NCBI GenBank assembly: GCA_017512425.1
Contig: JAFWGI010000016.1
Coordinates: 310,001-374,000, forward strand
DNA length: 64,000 bases
From: Hyphomicrobium sp.
GTDB taxonomy: Bacteria > Pseudomonadota > Alphaproteobacteria > Rhizobiales > Hyphomicrobiaceae
Direction of reading: 5' to 3'
Under the pieces are notes generated by a model, which was given only the letters and a program-made list of their open reading frames with translations, was not told the origin of the DNA and did not search any database. The translations under genes and the position numbers were made by a program. Shown here one piece after another: positions 52,158 through 60,553 of this stretch. The stretch's first letter is position 1; every line of letters starts with the position of its first letter.

Positions 52158-52492
52158 ATATTAACAACCATCCAGACAAATGACAACCTATAATAACCAA
52201 TCTCAACCGAAATAGTCTCGCAACGCACAAATGCGACAACCTGCGGAGTTGCCTGGTTTTTCCCAATTTATGCTTATTTTTTGGTCGATGACGTTGCCTA
52301 TTTGGATAGTTTTGTGACTTGCACGAAAATTTTACCTCCGACATACTGATTGAAACTGGTATATCCGGTTTTATTTGGTTGAAATTGGTTGCATCAAATT
52401 AGCCTCGTGGTCCGGCCTGCATTCCGTCCGGAATGCGCAACGGCGGCTCGCGCAAGAAGGTGAGTTCGGCACGTAGCTTCTGGAGAACCGAA
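52158..52492. other. Divergent AT-rich regulatory region of the methylated-amine locus
   Basis: About 335 bp, clearly more AT-rich than its flanks, between the GntR-coupled gene and the APC permease. It contains several CAACC/GGTTG words and the palindrome at 52354-52370. No sigma-54 -24/-12 pair with correct spacing is seen. Confidence 0.6.
52354..52370. promoter_or_regulatory. Candidate GntR operator before the permease-tmm-tdm operon
   Basis: AACTGG-TATAT-CCGGTT is a near-perfect inverted repeat (one mismatch), with the size and TGGTATA-like core typical of GntR/FadR operators. It lies about 120 bp before the permease start. Confidence 0.45.
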
Positions 52493-54286
52493 ATGACAAC
52501 ACCAGCGACGCATGCAGGCACTTTTGCAGGAGATGCCGTCGACGATGGCAGGCTCGTTCGAGCCATTGACTGGAGGGGTGCGTTTTGGGTGGCGAGCGGC
52601 GTTCCCGCGCTCGTACTGTTTTCTATCGGTGGCATCGCAGGCGTTGCGGGGAAGGTTGCCTTTCTCGTTTGGATCGTTTCGATGATCATGGGCTTTCTGC
52701 AGTCCTTCACATACGCAGAAATTGCCGGCCTCTTTCCGAACAAATCCGGCGGCGCGTCGGTGTACGGCGCGGCCGCCTGGGTGCGCTATTCCAAAATCAT
52801 CGCGCCACTATCCGTCTGGTGCAATTGGTTCGCGTGGACACCTGTTCTCTCGCTCGGCTGCTCGATCGCAGCGGCGTACATCCTGAACGCGCTGGCGCCG
52901 ATACCGCCTGCTGATGCGTCTCACGTCGCGGCATGGATCGCGGCGCATGCGTCATCGATCACGGCGGATTCTCCGCGCGTCGTCGAATGGCTTGCAGCCA
53001 ATGAAGGAAAAACAGCAGCCGACGCGGTTACCGCACTCTTGGCCGCCGACGGCGTCGCGGCAATGACACCATCAATTCGCAACTGGACACTTTTTAACGG
53101 CACACTCGGTCCGGTCTCGTTCTCGTTCAACGCTGCGTTCTTCATTGGCGCGGTTCTGATGCTGCTGACGTTTGCTATCCAGCACCGGGGCATTCTCGGC
53201 ACCGCAAACGTACAGCGCTACATCGGCTTGGCGGTCATCATTCCGATGCTGATCGTCGGCGTTGTTCCGATCATCACCGGACAGATCGATTGGTCGAACT
53301 TCACGCCACTGCAGCCGCTGAAAGCGGCCTACGTCCCAGAACTTGGGGAGTGGAATATCGGCGGATGGACTCTTGTCCTCGGCGCTATGTTCATCGCCGC
53401 CTGGTCGACTTACGGTTTTGAGACAGCCGTGTGCTACACGAGTGAATTCCGCAATCCGGGCACGGATACTTTCAAGGCCATTTTCTACTCAGGCCTTCTG
53501 TGTCTCGTTCTTTTCTCGCTCGTGCCGTTCACGTTCCAAGGTGTTCTTGGTCTCGACGGCATGCTCGACGCGTCCATCGTCGACGGCTCGGGCGTAGCGA
53601 ACGCGATGGCCCACATGGTCGGTCACAGCGGATTCATCGTCAATCTGATGATCATGCTGATGATCCTCGCCTTGATGCTCTGCTTGATGACGGCGATGGC
53701 CGGCTCATCGCGCACACTCTACCAAGGTTCGCGCGACGGCTGGCTGCCCCGTTACCTCAGCCACGTCAACGAACACGGTGCGCCAACGCATGCCATGTGG
53801 ACTGACCTCATCGTCAACCTCGCATTGCTTGCCATTGCTTGCGCCGATGCCACGAGCTTCTTCTTCATCCTCGCGGTATCGAACTGTGGCTACATCATCT
53901 TCAACTTCTTGAACCTGAACTCGGGCTGGATACACCGCATCGACAACGCCCATGTGCCGCGTCCGTGGCGCGCTCCGACCTGGCTGATTGCAGTTGGTGG
54001 CGTGTTCGCATTCGTTAACGCCGTCTTCATGGGCGCAGGCGCGAAGGTCTGGAATCCGATGGCATTGTGGGCCGGACTGTTCACAGCGGCACTGATCATT
54101 CCGGTGTTCATGTTCCGCCACTACGTCCAGGACAAGGGCGTATTCCCCGCACACATGCTTGAAGACCTCGGCCTCACTCAGGCCGATCTGAACAACCGCA
54201 AGGCGGGCATCCTGCCGTACCTGACGCTGATCGCCGGCCTCGCAGTGGTGCTGATTTCAAATTGGTACTTCGTATTGCCGGCTTAA
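52493..54286 (+). CDS. APC-family amino acid/amine permease
   Basis: This 597-residue protein starts at ATG 52493 with TGGAGAAC upstream and has about 12 membrane segments. The N-terminal APC signature is ALVLFSIGGIAGVAGKVAFLVWIVSMIMGFLQSFTYAEIAGLFPNKSGGASVYGA. A polar loop of about 60 residues follows the third or fourth helix. It is the first gene before tmm and tdm, so it may import methylated amines or a related amine. Classical trimethylamine carriers are of other families, so the substrate is uncertain. Confidence 0.88.
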   Translation: MTTPATHAGTFAGDAVDDGRLVRAIDWRGAFWVASGVPALVLFSIGGIAGVAGKVAFLVWIVSMIMGFLQSFTYAEIAGLFPNKSGGASVYGAAAWVRYSKIIAPLSVWCNWFAWTPVLSLGCSIAAAYILNALAPIPPADASHVAAWIAAHASSITADSPRVVEWLAANEGKTAADAVTALLAADGVAAMTPSIRNWTLFNGTLGPVSFSFNAAFFIGAVLMLLTFAIQHRGILGTANVQRYIGLAVIIPMLIVGVVPIITGQIDWSNFTPLQPLKAAYVPELGEWNIGGWTLVLGAMFIAAWSTYGFETAVCYTSEFRNPGTDTFKAIFYSGLLCLVLFSLVPFTFQGVLGLDGMLDASIVDGSGVANAMAHMVGHSGFIVNLMIMLMILALMLCLMTAMAGSSRTLYQGSRDGWLPRYLSHVNEHGAPTHAMWTDLIVNLALLAIACADATSFFFILAVSNCGYIIFNFLNLNSGWIHRIDNAHVPRPWRAPTWLIAVGGVFAFVNAVFMGAGAKVWNPMALWAGLFTAALIIPVFMFRHYVQDKGVFPAHMLEDLGLTQADLNNRKAGILPYLTLIAGLAVVLISNWYFVLPA

Positions 54287-54300
54287 CAGACACGGGCATA

Positions 54301-54330
54301 CCGCAGCGGACACCAGCCGGTCCGCTGCGG
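54301..54330 (+). terminator. GC-rich hairpin between the permease and tmm
   Basis: A perfect 11-bp stem CCGCAGCGGAC/GTCCGCTGCGG with an 8-nt loop lies 15 bp past the permease stop. No T-run follows, so it more likely tunes or processes the transcript than ends it. Confidence 0.6.
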
Positions 54331-54391
54331 CGCTTCCCCCGACATTCATCTTTCAACTTCCGTCAACTTGCACTTTCTGGAGAGCACGAAA

Positions 54392-55756
54392 ATGGCAAAG
54401 CAGCGTATAGCGATCATCGGCGCCGGCCCAAGCGGTCTGGCCGTGTTACGCGCCTTTGAAAGCGCGCGGCGCAAGGGCGCAGAAGTTCCGGAACTGGTTT
54501 GCTACGAGCGCCAGAGCGATTACGGCGGTCTGTGGAACTATACGTGGCGCACCGGCATCGACGAATACGGCGAACCTGTACATGGCAGCATGTACCGCTA
54601 TCTGTGGTCGAACGGTCCGAAGGAATGCTTGGAGTTCGCTGACTACGGATTTGAGGAGCATTTCGGCCGCCCGATTCCTTCGTATCCGCCGCGCGCGGTT
54701 CTGCACGACTACATCAAGGGTCGTATCGAAAAAAGTGGCATCACGCACTACATCAGGCTCAACCACACGGTCCGTTGGGTCACCTACGATAGCGACACAG
54801 ATAAGTTCACGCTTGCCGTCAAGGATTTGACGACTGACAACGTGACCAACGAAGTCTTCGATTATGTCTTCGTTGCCTGCGGTCATTACTCGACGCCTAT
54901 CACCGCGCAGTTCCCGGGTCTCGACAAGTTCCTCGGCCGCACGATGCATTCCCACGACTTCCGGTCGGCGGACGAGTTCGCCGGTAAAGACGTATTGTGC
55001 GTTGGCTCGAGCTATTCGTCGGAAGACATCGGCATCCAGTGCTACAAGTACGGCGCGAAATCAGTGACGTTCAGCTGGCGCACCAAGCCAATGGGTTTCA
55101 AATGGCCCGAAACGCTGGATGAACGCGAATTGCTCGTAAAGGTCGAAGGCAAAAAATGCTACTTCAAGGACGGGTCGTCGAAGGACTTTGATGCGATTGT
55201 CCTTTGCACGGGCTACGCAAACCATTTCCCGTTTATGGAAGACGCGCTACGCCTTAAGTCGCGCAATCGCCTTTATCCGCCGAATCTCTACAAGGGCGTG
55301 TTCTGGTGGTCTAATCCGAAGTGCATGTATATCGGCATGCAGGATCAATACTACACCTTCAATATGTTCGACGCCGAGGCCTGGTATGCGCGCGACGTCA
55401 TTCTCGGCAAAATCGCGCTTCCAAATCCCGGCGCCATGATGGACGACATCCAGAAGTGGACGACGATGGAAGAAAACGTCAAAGACGCTTTCGAAGCCAT
55501 CGACTTTCAGACCGAGTTCGTCCGCGATCTGATTGCACCGACAGACTATCCGCGTCTCGACGTCGATGAAGTCGCACGGATGTTCAAAGTTTGGGAGCAT
55601 CACAAGTCCGAAAATATCCTGACCTATCGCGACCAGGCTTTCAAATCGACGCTGACGGGCACCGTAGCACCTGTGCATCACACGCCGTGGATGAAGGCGC
55701 TCGATGACTCGCTCGAAACGTTCCTCAATCAGCCGAATGCGCGGGCTGCTGAGTAA
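54392..55756 (+). CDS. tmm: Trimethylamine monooxygenase
   Basis: This 454-residue class B flavin monooxygenase starts at ATG 54392 with TGGAGAG upstream. The FAD motif is AIIGAGPSGLAVLRAFE, the NADPH motif is VLCVGSSYSSEDIGIQCYKYG, and the FMO-type fingerprint region has FADYGFEEHFGRPIPSYPPR. The YDYVFVACGHYSTP and WWSNPKCMYIGMQDQYYTFNMFDA stretches are strongly Tmm-like. It oxidises trimethylamine to trimethylamine N-oxide. It is directly followed by TMAO demethylase, the partner step. Confidence 0.94.
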   Translation: MAKQRIAIIGAGPSGLAVLRAFESARRKGAEVPELVCYERQSDYGGLWNYTWRTGIDEYGEPVHGSMYRYLWSNGPKECLEFADYGFEEHFGRPIPSYPPRAVLHDYIKGRIEKSGITHYIRLNHTVRWVTYDSDTDKFTLAVKDLTTDNVTNEVFDYVFVACGHYSTPITAQFPGLDKFLGRTMHSHDFRSADEFAGKDVLCVGSSYSSEDIGIQCYKYGAKSVTFSWRTKPMGFKWPETLDERELLVKVEGKKCYFKDGSSKDFDAIVLCTGYANHFPFMEDALRLKSRNRLYPPNLYKGVFWWSNPKCMYIGMQDQYYTFNMFDAEAWYARDVILGKIALPNPGAMMDDIQKWTTMEENVKDAFEAIDFQTEFVRDLIAPTDYPRLDVDEVARMFKVWEHHKSENILTYRDQAFKSTLTGTVAPVHHTPWMKALDDSLETFLNQPNARAAE

Positions 55757-55780
55757 CCGAGCCTCTGCAAGATGACATCT

Positions 55781-55807
55781 ATGCAGGCCGCGCGCAGCGG
55801 CCTGCAT
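55781..55807 (+). terminator. GC-rich hairpin between tmm and tdm
   Basis: A perfect 11-bp stem ATGCAGGCCGC/GCGGCCTGCAT with a 5-nt loop stands in the 81-bp gap. It has no T-run. Together with the hairpin before tmm it may set different mRNA levels for each gene. Confidence 0.6.
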
Positions 55808-55837
55808 GCAACGCTTTACAACATCCCGGAGCTTAAA

Positions 55838-58189
55838 ATGGCGCAAGGTATCCTCACCTCTGCCGCACGCCCGAAGCTATTCATGCCTGGCTCGCCGTCG
55901 CTCGACCCCGGCGTCGAGCGCTACGTCCTGAAGGGCGGCGGCACGGCAGCCTTCGAACTTGACGCAGGCGACGTCATTGAGCTGAGCCCGCTCGAAGGCG
56001 GACAGCCTGTCGAAATCGCGGTCTTCGGCAAGGGTGGCAAAAGCGATCTCGCGGCCCTTGGCCTCAAAGGCAATGAGCCGCCTTCAGGCATTCAACAGGC
56101 CCTCGAAAAAGACAGCGAAGATGCTGCGCGCGTGCGCTTCGGCCTTTTCCGGCGCGGCCTCGATCTTGGCCGCGCCAGAGCCGCGCTCGTGCTGACAAAA
56201 GATAGTGGCATTCGCGACGTGGTCCGCTTTACCGCCGAGCGTCGCGTGATGGCGGTGTTTGGCGCGCCCGCGAAACCCATGCTTGTTTGGGAACAGACGC
56301 CAGCAACCGATGTGCTCGTATTCATTCAACGCGCGAACCCGCGCGTTGCAAATACGGCGCCGTTGCCCGACCCGCTCGCCGAGCCGCGCCTTGATATCCG
56401 CGTCGATATTGCGAGCGCTGAAAAGTTCGAAGTGTTTGCGGGCGAATACATCCAGATCATCGATGTCCAAGGCCGGCAATGTTCAGATTTCCTCGCATTC
56501 AATCGCAAGGCGCTCGATGAAGGCCGCACGCAAGGGCTCGATGCCTCGACGACGCGCACGCTCAACGGCATGGCGTACCCGAAGCCCGGCTTGCACGCCA
56601 AGTTCTACGATCAGGACCGCAACGCGCTCGTCGAGATCGTGCAAGATACCGTCGGCCGCCACGATACGTTCAATCTTGCGTGCACGACGCGCTACTATGA
56701 AGACATGGGTTATTTCGGGCATCCGAACTGCACGGAGAACTTCAACACGCAGCTCCGTGACTACCCGATCGGCGATCACACCGGATGGCCGGCGATCAAC
56801 TTTTTCTACAACACCAACGTCGACAGCCATAACAACATCTGGTCGGACGAGCCGTGGTCTCGGCCCGGCGACTATATCGTCATGCGCGCTTTGACGGACC
56901 TCGTGTGCGCGGCGTCGTCGTGCCCTTCGGATATCGATCCATCAAACGGATGGCGCCTCTCCGAAATTCAGGTTCGCGTCTACCCCAAGAACACGCCTTT
57001 CAAGCACTCGATTGGATATAGAATGTCACCCGACGCTCCTTTGCAGTTGTCCCGCGAGTCTGGTTTCCATCCGCGCACGTCTGCGCTTACGCGGAACTTC
57101 GGTGATTATCGCGGATTCTGGGTCCCGCATTGTTTCGCGAATGCCGGCGCGATTGACGAATATTGGGCGTGCCGCGAGCGCGCTGTCATCATGGACCTCT
57201 CGCCGCTTCGCAAAATGGAAGTCATGGGGCCGGACGCCGAACAGTTCCTGCAAGGCATCGTCACGCGCGACGTGCGGAAACTTTCCGTCGGGCAAATCTT
57301 CTACACGCCAATGTGCTACGAGCACGGCGGCATGGTCGACGACGGAACGCTGTTCCGGCTTGGAGACAACAACTTCCGATGGATCGGCGGCGATGACTCG
57401 AGCTTGATCTGGCTAAAGGAGCAGGCAGAGAAGTCAGGGCTCAACGTTCATCTCAAAACCGCAACCGCCGAAATTCATAACGTCGCGGTGCAAGGTCCGC
57501 GGTCGCGCGAGATCCTCGTAAAATTCATTCAAACGCCGGCTGGACGCCCAACCATTCAAGAGCTTGGTCTGTTCCGATTCACCATCGGGCGTATCGGTGG
57601 CCCATCGGGAATCCCGGTGCTTGTCTCGCGCACGGGCTATACCGGCGAACTTGGCTATGAAGTCTTCTGCCATCCAACAAACGCGCCAGCGGTCTGGGAC
57701 GCGATCATGGAGGCTGGCGCCGAATTCAAAATCCAGCCGTTCGGGTTCGATGCCCTCGATATGGTTCGTATCGAAGCCGGACTTGTATTCGGCGGTCACG
57801 ATTTCGATTCAACGACCGATCCACTCGAAGCCGGGATCGCGTTCACGGTGCCGCAGAAGAAAGAAGAGGACTATATCGGCAAGGCCGCCATCGCCCAACG
57901 CCGCGCGCATCCACTGCGCAAACTTGTTGGACTGCGTGTAACCGGAAACGAAAAGCCATCGCATGGTGACCCGGTATTCGTCGGGCGAGCGCAGGTGGGA
58001 CAGATCACGAGCGCAATGCGGTCTCCGCTGCTTAAGGCGACGCTCGCGCTCGCGCGCGTCGATGTCGTACACGCAGCCGATGGCACAGCGTTACAGGTCG
58101 GCCGCCTCGATGGCCAACAGAAACGCCTCGATGCCGTAACCGTACCGTTCCCGTTTTACGATCCGGATAAATCGCGCGTACGGGCTTGA
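55838..58189 (+). CDS. tdm: Trimethylamine N-oxide demethylase
   Basis: This 783-residue protein starts at ATG 55838. The N-terminal half is a DUF1989-type zinc domain (FEVFAGEYIQIIDVQGRQCSDFLAFNRK, DLVCAASSCPSDIDPSNGW with cysteines fit to bind zinc). The C-terminal half is a GcvT-like tetrahydrofolate-binding domain (DLSPLRKMEVMGPDAEQFLQGIVTRDV, SRTGYTGELGYEVFC, ALDMVRIEAGLVFGGHDF). This fusion is typical of Tdm, which splits TMAO into dimethylamine and formaldehyde, the latter captured by tetrahydrofolate. It follows tmm and precedes a Fae-like gene. Confidence 0.93.
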   Translation: MAQGILTSAARPKLFMPGSPSLDPGVERYVLKGGGTAAFELDAGDVIELSPLEGGQPVEIAVFGKGGKSDLAALGLKGNEPPSGIQQALEKDSEDAARVRFGLFRRGLDLGRARAALVLTKDSGIRDVVRFTAERRVMAVFGAPAKPMLVWEQTPATDVLVFIQRANPRVANTAPLPDPLAEPRLDIRVDIASAEKFEVFAGEYIQIIDVQGRQCSDFLAFNRKALDEGRTQGLDASTTRTLNGMAYPKPGLHAKFYDQDRNALVEIVQDTVGRHDTFNLACTTRYYEDMGYFGHPNCTENFNTQLRDYPIGDHTGWPAINFFYNTNVDSHNNIWSDEPWSRPGDYIVMRALTDLVCAASSCPSDIDPSNGWRLSEIQVRVYPKNTPFKHSIGYRMSPDAPLQLSRESGFHPRTSALTRNFGDYRGFWVPHCFANAGAIDEYWACRERAVIMDLSPLRKMEVMGPDAEQFLQGIVTRDVRKLSVGQIFYTPMCYEHGGMVDDGTLFRLGDNNFRWIGGDDSSLIWLKEQAEKSGLNVHLKTATAEIHNVAVQGPRSREILVKFIQTPAGRPTIQELGLFRFTIGRIGGPSGIPVLVSRTGYTGELGYEVFCHPTNAPAVWDAIMEAGAEFKIQPFGFDALDMVRIEAGLVFGGHDFDSTTDPLEAGIAFTVPQKKEEDYIGKAAIAQRRAHPLRKLVGLRVTGNEKPSHGDPVFVGRAQVGQITSAMRSPLLKATLALARVDVVHAADGTALQVGRLDGQQKRLDAVTVPFPFYDPDKSRVRA

Positions 58190-58236
58190 GCTCTACGCGC
58201 ATATCGCAGCACGAAAATAGAAAGTCAGGAGACACT

Positions 58237-58773
58237 ATGTCGGAAATCTGGTTCCGCAGCGGCGAAGCAACCGTCCTTGCAGCTGAAGGACAAGTTACGG
58301 ACGCGATGCCGGAAGTCGTTATTGGATCTGTGAAAGGGCCCGTCGGCACGGCATTCGCGACGATGATGGGGCAGACCGTCGGCCACACGCGATTTTTTGT
58401 TATCCGCAATCTCAATCAGATGGTCCGCCCGGCGACGATGATGACATCGAAAGTCACCATCTCGGGCGAGGCTTACATCAATCTATTCGGCGGTGTCGTG
58501 CAGGCCGCGATCGGCGACGCCATCGTCGACTGTTTGAAATATGGTGTCTTACCGGAATCGGCAGGCGACGAGCTGTGCATGATCATCACGGTGTGGCTCG
58601 ATCCGCGCTGCCCGGACGACCCAAACCTCGACAAGAAAGACCTGTATCGCACGAACTATGAAGCGACCAAGATAGCGATCGGCCGTGCGATGAAAGGCGA
58701 GCCGACCGTCAAAGAACTGATCGCCAATCGCGACACCGTCAAGCATTACGCGCTCGAAGGCGTCCTCGACTGA
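58237..58773 (+). CDS. Formaldehyde-activating-enzyme-like protein, catalytic His replaced
   Basis: This 178-residue protein starts at ATG 58237 (AGGAGA upstream). It aligns with Fae along its length: EVVIGSVKGPVGTAFATMMGQT, PATMMTSKVTISGE, QAAIGDAIVDCLKYGVLP, DELCMIITVWLDP, YRTNYEATKIAIGRAMKGEPTV. Fae joins formaldehyde to tetrahydromethanopterin. In true Fae the loop AHIDLLIGPRG has the catalytic histidine; here the same loop reads AMPEVVIGSVKG, with Met at the His position and Glu for Asp. It may bind but not catalyse, or use another residue. Its place after tdm suggests a formaldehyde-sensing or transfer role. Confidence 0.82.
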   Translation: MSEIWFRSGEATVLAAEGQVTDAMPEVVIGSVKGPVGTAFATMMGQTVGHTRFFVIRNLNQMVRPATMMTSKVTISGEAYINLFGGVVQAAIGDAIVDCLKYGVLPESAGDELCMIITVWLDPRCPDDPNLDKKDLYRTNYEATKIAIGRAMKGEPTVKELIANRDTVKHYALEGVLD

Positions 58774-58780
58774 GCGCGCA

Positions 58781-58823
58781 AAAATGCGCTACGCGGCATC
58801 AACCGGAAGGGGTCGCGTAGCGC
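58781..58823 (-). terminator. Terminator for hutX
   Basis: GCGCTACGCG and CGCGTAGCGC form a perfect 10-bp stem with an 18-nt loop. On the minus strand ATTTTTG follows. The stem's right arm is inside the last hutX codons. It also stands between the convergent Fae-like and hutX genes. Confidence 0.75.
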
Positions 58824-59320
58824 TCTTTGAGGGAATTGAACTCGGCGAGCTGTTCCGCGACCAACTCGCGTTTCTCGTCGCGGCGCACGAAGATCTTGAA
58901 CATCGCGTCACCCGCTCCGTTGAAGAACTGAACAGAGCACGATTGCCGCCCCATGAACGGACGGCTGACAAATGCGATTGCCTGACAGTTTTCAAACTTG
59001 ATGTGACCGCCGATCGGACTATCACCGTGCATGTTGAAGTAACCGCGTCCGACGGTTCCCGGCGGCAATTCGCCGGAACATTCAAGCACGATGTCTGGCG
59101 TGTGGACGATGAACATAATCCGGCCCCACTTGGTAATTGCCGACATGATCTCTTCGAAGCGTGATCCGTCGATCAGCACGCGATGTTCGTCCGGCATTTC
59201 TCGAACGACATCGAGCGGGCTGACACCATAATCACGGGCGATTTGTTCAACGATCCCGTCTGAGTTAGCGGCAAGGCGGTCGCGCAGTGTGGGTTGTGTG
59301 CTCTCAGCGATAGTCGTCAT
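58799..59320 (-). CDS. hutX: Cytosolic heme carrier HutX-like
   Basis: This 173-residue protein starts at ATG 59320 (AGGGA upstream). It matches HutX/HuvX: the FEEIMSAITKWGRIMFIVHTPDIVLEC core, GYFNMHGDSPIGGHIKFENCQAIAFVSRPFMGRQSCSVQFFNGAGDAMFKIFVRRDEKREL. HutX proteins bind heme in the cytosol and pass it on for degradation or use. No heme transporter genes are nearby. The gene lies between inverted repeats at both ends, forming its own transcript. Confidence 0.9.
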   Translation of the reverse strand: MTTIAESTQPTLRDRLAANSDGIVEQIARDYGVSPLDVVREMPDEHRVLIDGSRFEEIMSAITKWGRIMFIVHTPDIVLECSGELPPGTVGRGYFNMHGDSPIGGHIKFENCQAIAFVSRPFMGRQSCSVQFFNGAGDAMFKIFVRRDEKRELVAEQLAEFNSLKERYATPSG

Positions 59321-59353
59321 CTTGAAATCCCTCGATGCGGCAAACAGAAATGC

Positions 59354-59396
59354 AACGACGGTCCGGCGGCTGGGGTAATTGTGCCGGACCGTCGTT
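59354..59396 (-). terminator. Long perfect hairpin between the upstream gene and hutX
   Basis: AACGACGGTCCGGC and GCCGGACCGTCGTT make a perfect 14-bp stem with a 15-nt loop, followed on the minus strand by GCATTTCTGTTT. It would terminate the gene at 59457-60047 and separate it from hutX. Confidence 0.75.
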
Positions 59397-59456
59397 ACTT
59401 ACACTTGGGTTGACGAGTTGGAAAAGAATTCCTTAGGTCACACCAAGATCGGTAAA

Positions 59457-60047
59457 TCAATGCAGCCGCGCCGCGCGGTGGGACTCAAGCGTCGTGACGC
59501 TACCACCATCAAAGCGGCTGGCACTTGCTGTTCTGACGAGATGCGATCGGTGAAATTCAGCCAGAAGACGCGCTGCCGACGTCGTCAAATCGGTTGATCT
59601 GCCGTCAAGCAATACGAGTTGCAGAACCGTATCGCAAACATTGGCATCGTTCAGGCGGATGCTTTTGATCAGCGTCAGGATCGCGACCTCGTCGGGGCAG
59701 ACATGGCTGCATCCGAAGCCGAGATAGCTGACGTTGCCCATGCGCTCGGCCTTCAATGCGCGCAGGAAAGCCGTCACGCGCGCAACCAGCAGAGGCCCAT
59801 CGTTGGAGCCTAGCTTTTCTGACGCCGTCGAAATCGCGACGTCCCAACCCTGCGCCGAGCCGGTGACGTAGGCGTCACAGATGCAACGGAATACGTCGAG
59901 TGTCACGTCTTCGACGAGTGTAAAACCAAACTCGCGGCGCAGCGGAAAGCCGTTGGCGCGGCCGGCGCACGAGCCTGGCGTTTCGTTCGTATGCTCTAGG
60001 CCGATAGCTTTGGAATTGGATTTGGCGCGTTTGTCGAATGCCGACAT
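59457..60047 (-). CDS. Hypothetical protein (196 aa) upstream of hutX
   Basis: From ATG 60047 it is a soluble protein with several cysteines (GSCAGRANG, RCICDAY, GFGCSHVCPDE) that could bind metal. The central part is helical (GPLLVARVTAFLRALKAERMGNVSYLGFGCSHVCPDEVAILTLIKSIRL). I recognise no family. It is followed by a strong 14-bp hairpin and then hutX on the same strand. Confidence 0.68.
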   Translation of the reverse strand: MSAFDKRAKSNSKAIGLEHTNETPGSCAGRANGFPLRREFGFTLVEDVTLDVFRCICDAYVTGSAQGWDVAISTASEKLGSNDGPLLVARVTAFLRALKAERMGNVSYLGFGCSHVCPDEVAILTLIKSIRLNDANVCDTVLQLVLLDGRSTDLTTSAARLLAEFHRSHLVRTASASRFDGGSVTTLESHRAARLH

Positions 60048-60150
60048 GGTCGTTATCTCGCTGACTGTCGCATGATGCGTACAACGAAAATCCCGACACC
60101 GCCTCGACTGGCCGACCGTCGCGAAATCCGTCAGTTGATGATCGCGGCGA

Positions 60151-60324
60151 TTACTGGCTGCTGTCGATCCAGTTCGAGATCAGCTTGTCGAACGCAGCCG
60201 CATGGCCGGTTGCAAGATCCCAGACAGCACCCATGGACGCGGCGCACAGCGTCGCGACAAACATGGTATCGGCAAAATCGGAATGGGGAGCAGCCACCTG
60301 CGGCGGCTTCGTCGAATAGGACAT
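60151..60324 (-). CDS. Small hypothetical protein (57 aa)
   Basis: The ATG at 60324 has TTGGAG 5-6 nt upstream. The protein is 57 residues: a polar N-terminus, then a moderately hydrophobic helix (FADTMFVATLCAASMGAVWDLATGH) and an amphipathic end. It is too weakly hydrophobic to call a membrane protein with confidence. It precedes the 196-residue unknown gene on the same strand. Confidence 0.6.
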   Translation of the reverse strand: MSYSTKPPQVAAPHSDFADTMFVATLCAASMGAVWDLATGHAAAFDKLISNWIDSSQ

Positions 60325-60553
60325 GGTTTTCTCCAAAAGGCAGGGTTCAAGGCCCTGGTAATGGCGGTATGCGCAGCACATCATTGCATACCATGAAAGT
60401 CAACTTCTTTAGATTGGAAGCGTTCCAACCGCAGCTCGCCCATCATCCGACCCTCCCACGTCCTTGGCCGATCTGGCGTCCGGCTACCGGAGCAGTAGAA
60501 TGCCGCAACCCTAGGTTCGAGGTGGCTTGGGAACTCGTGAGGAATCAACCTTT

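Noticed and set aside
52371..52395. Possible sigma-54 promoter before the APC permease (TTGGTTGAAATTGGTTGC)
   Set aside because: GG and GC are separated by 12 nt or more; the strict 10-nt spacing is not met.
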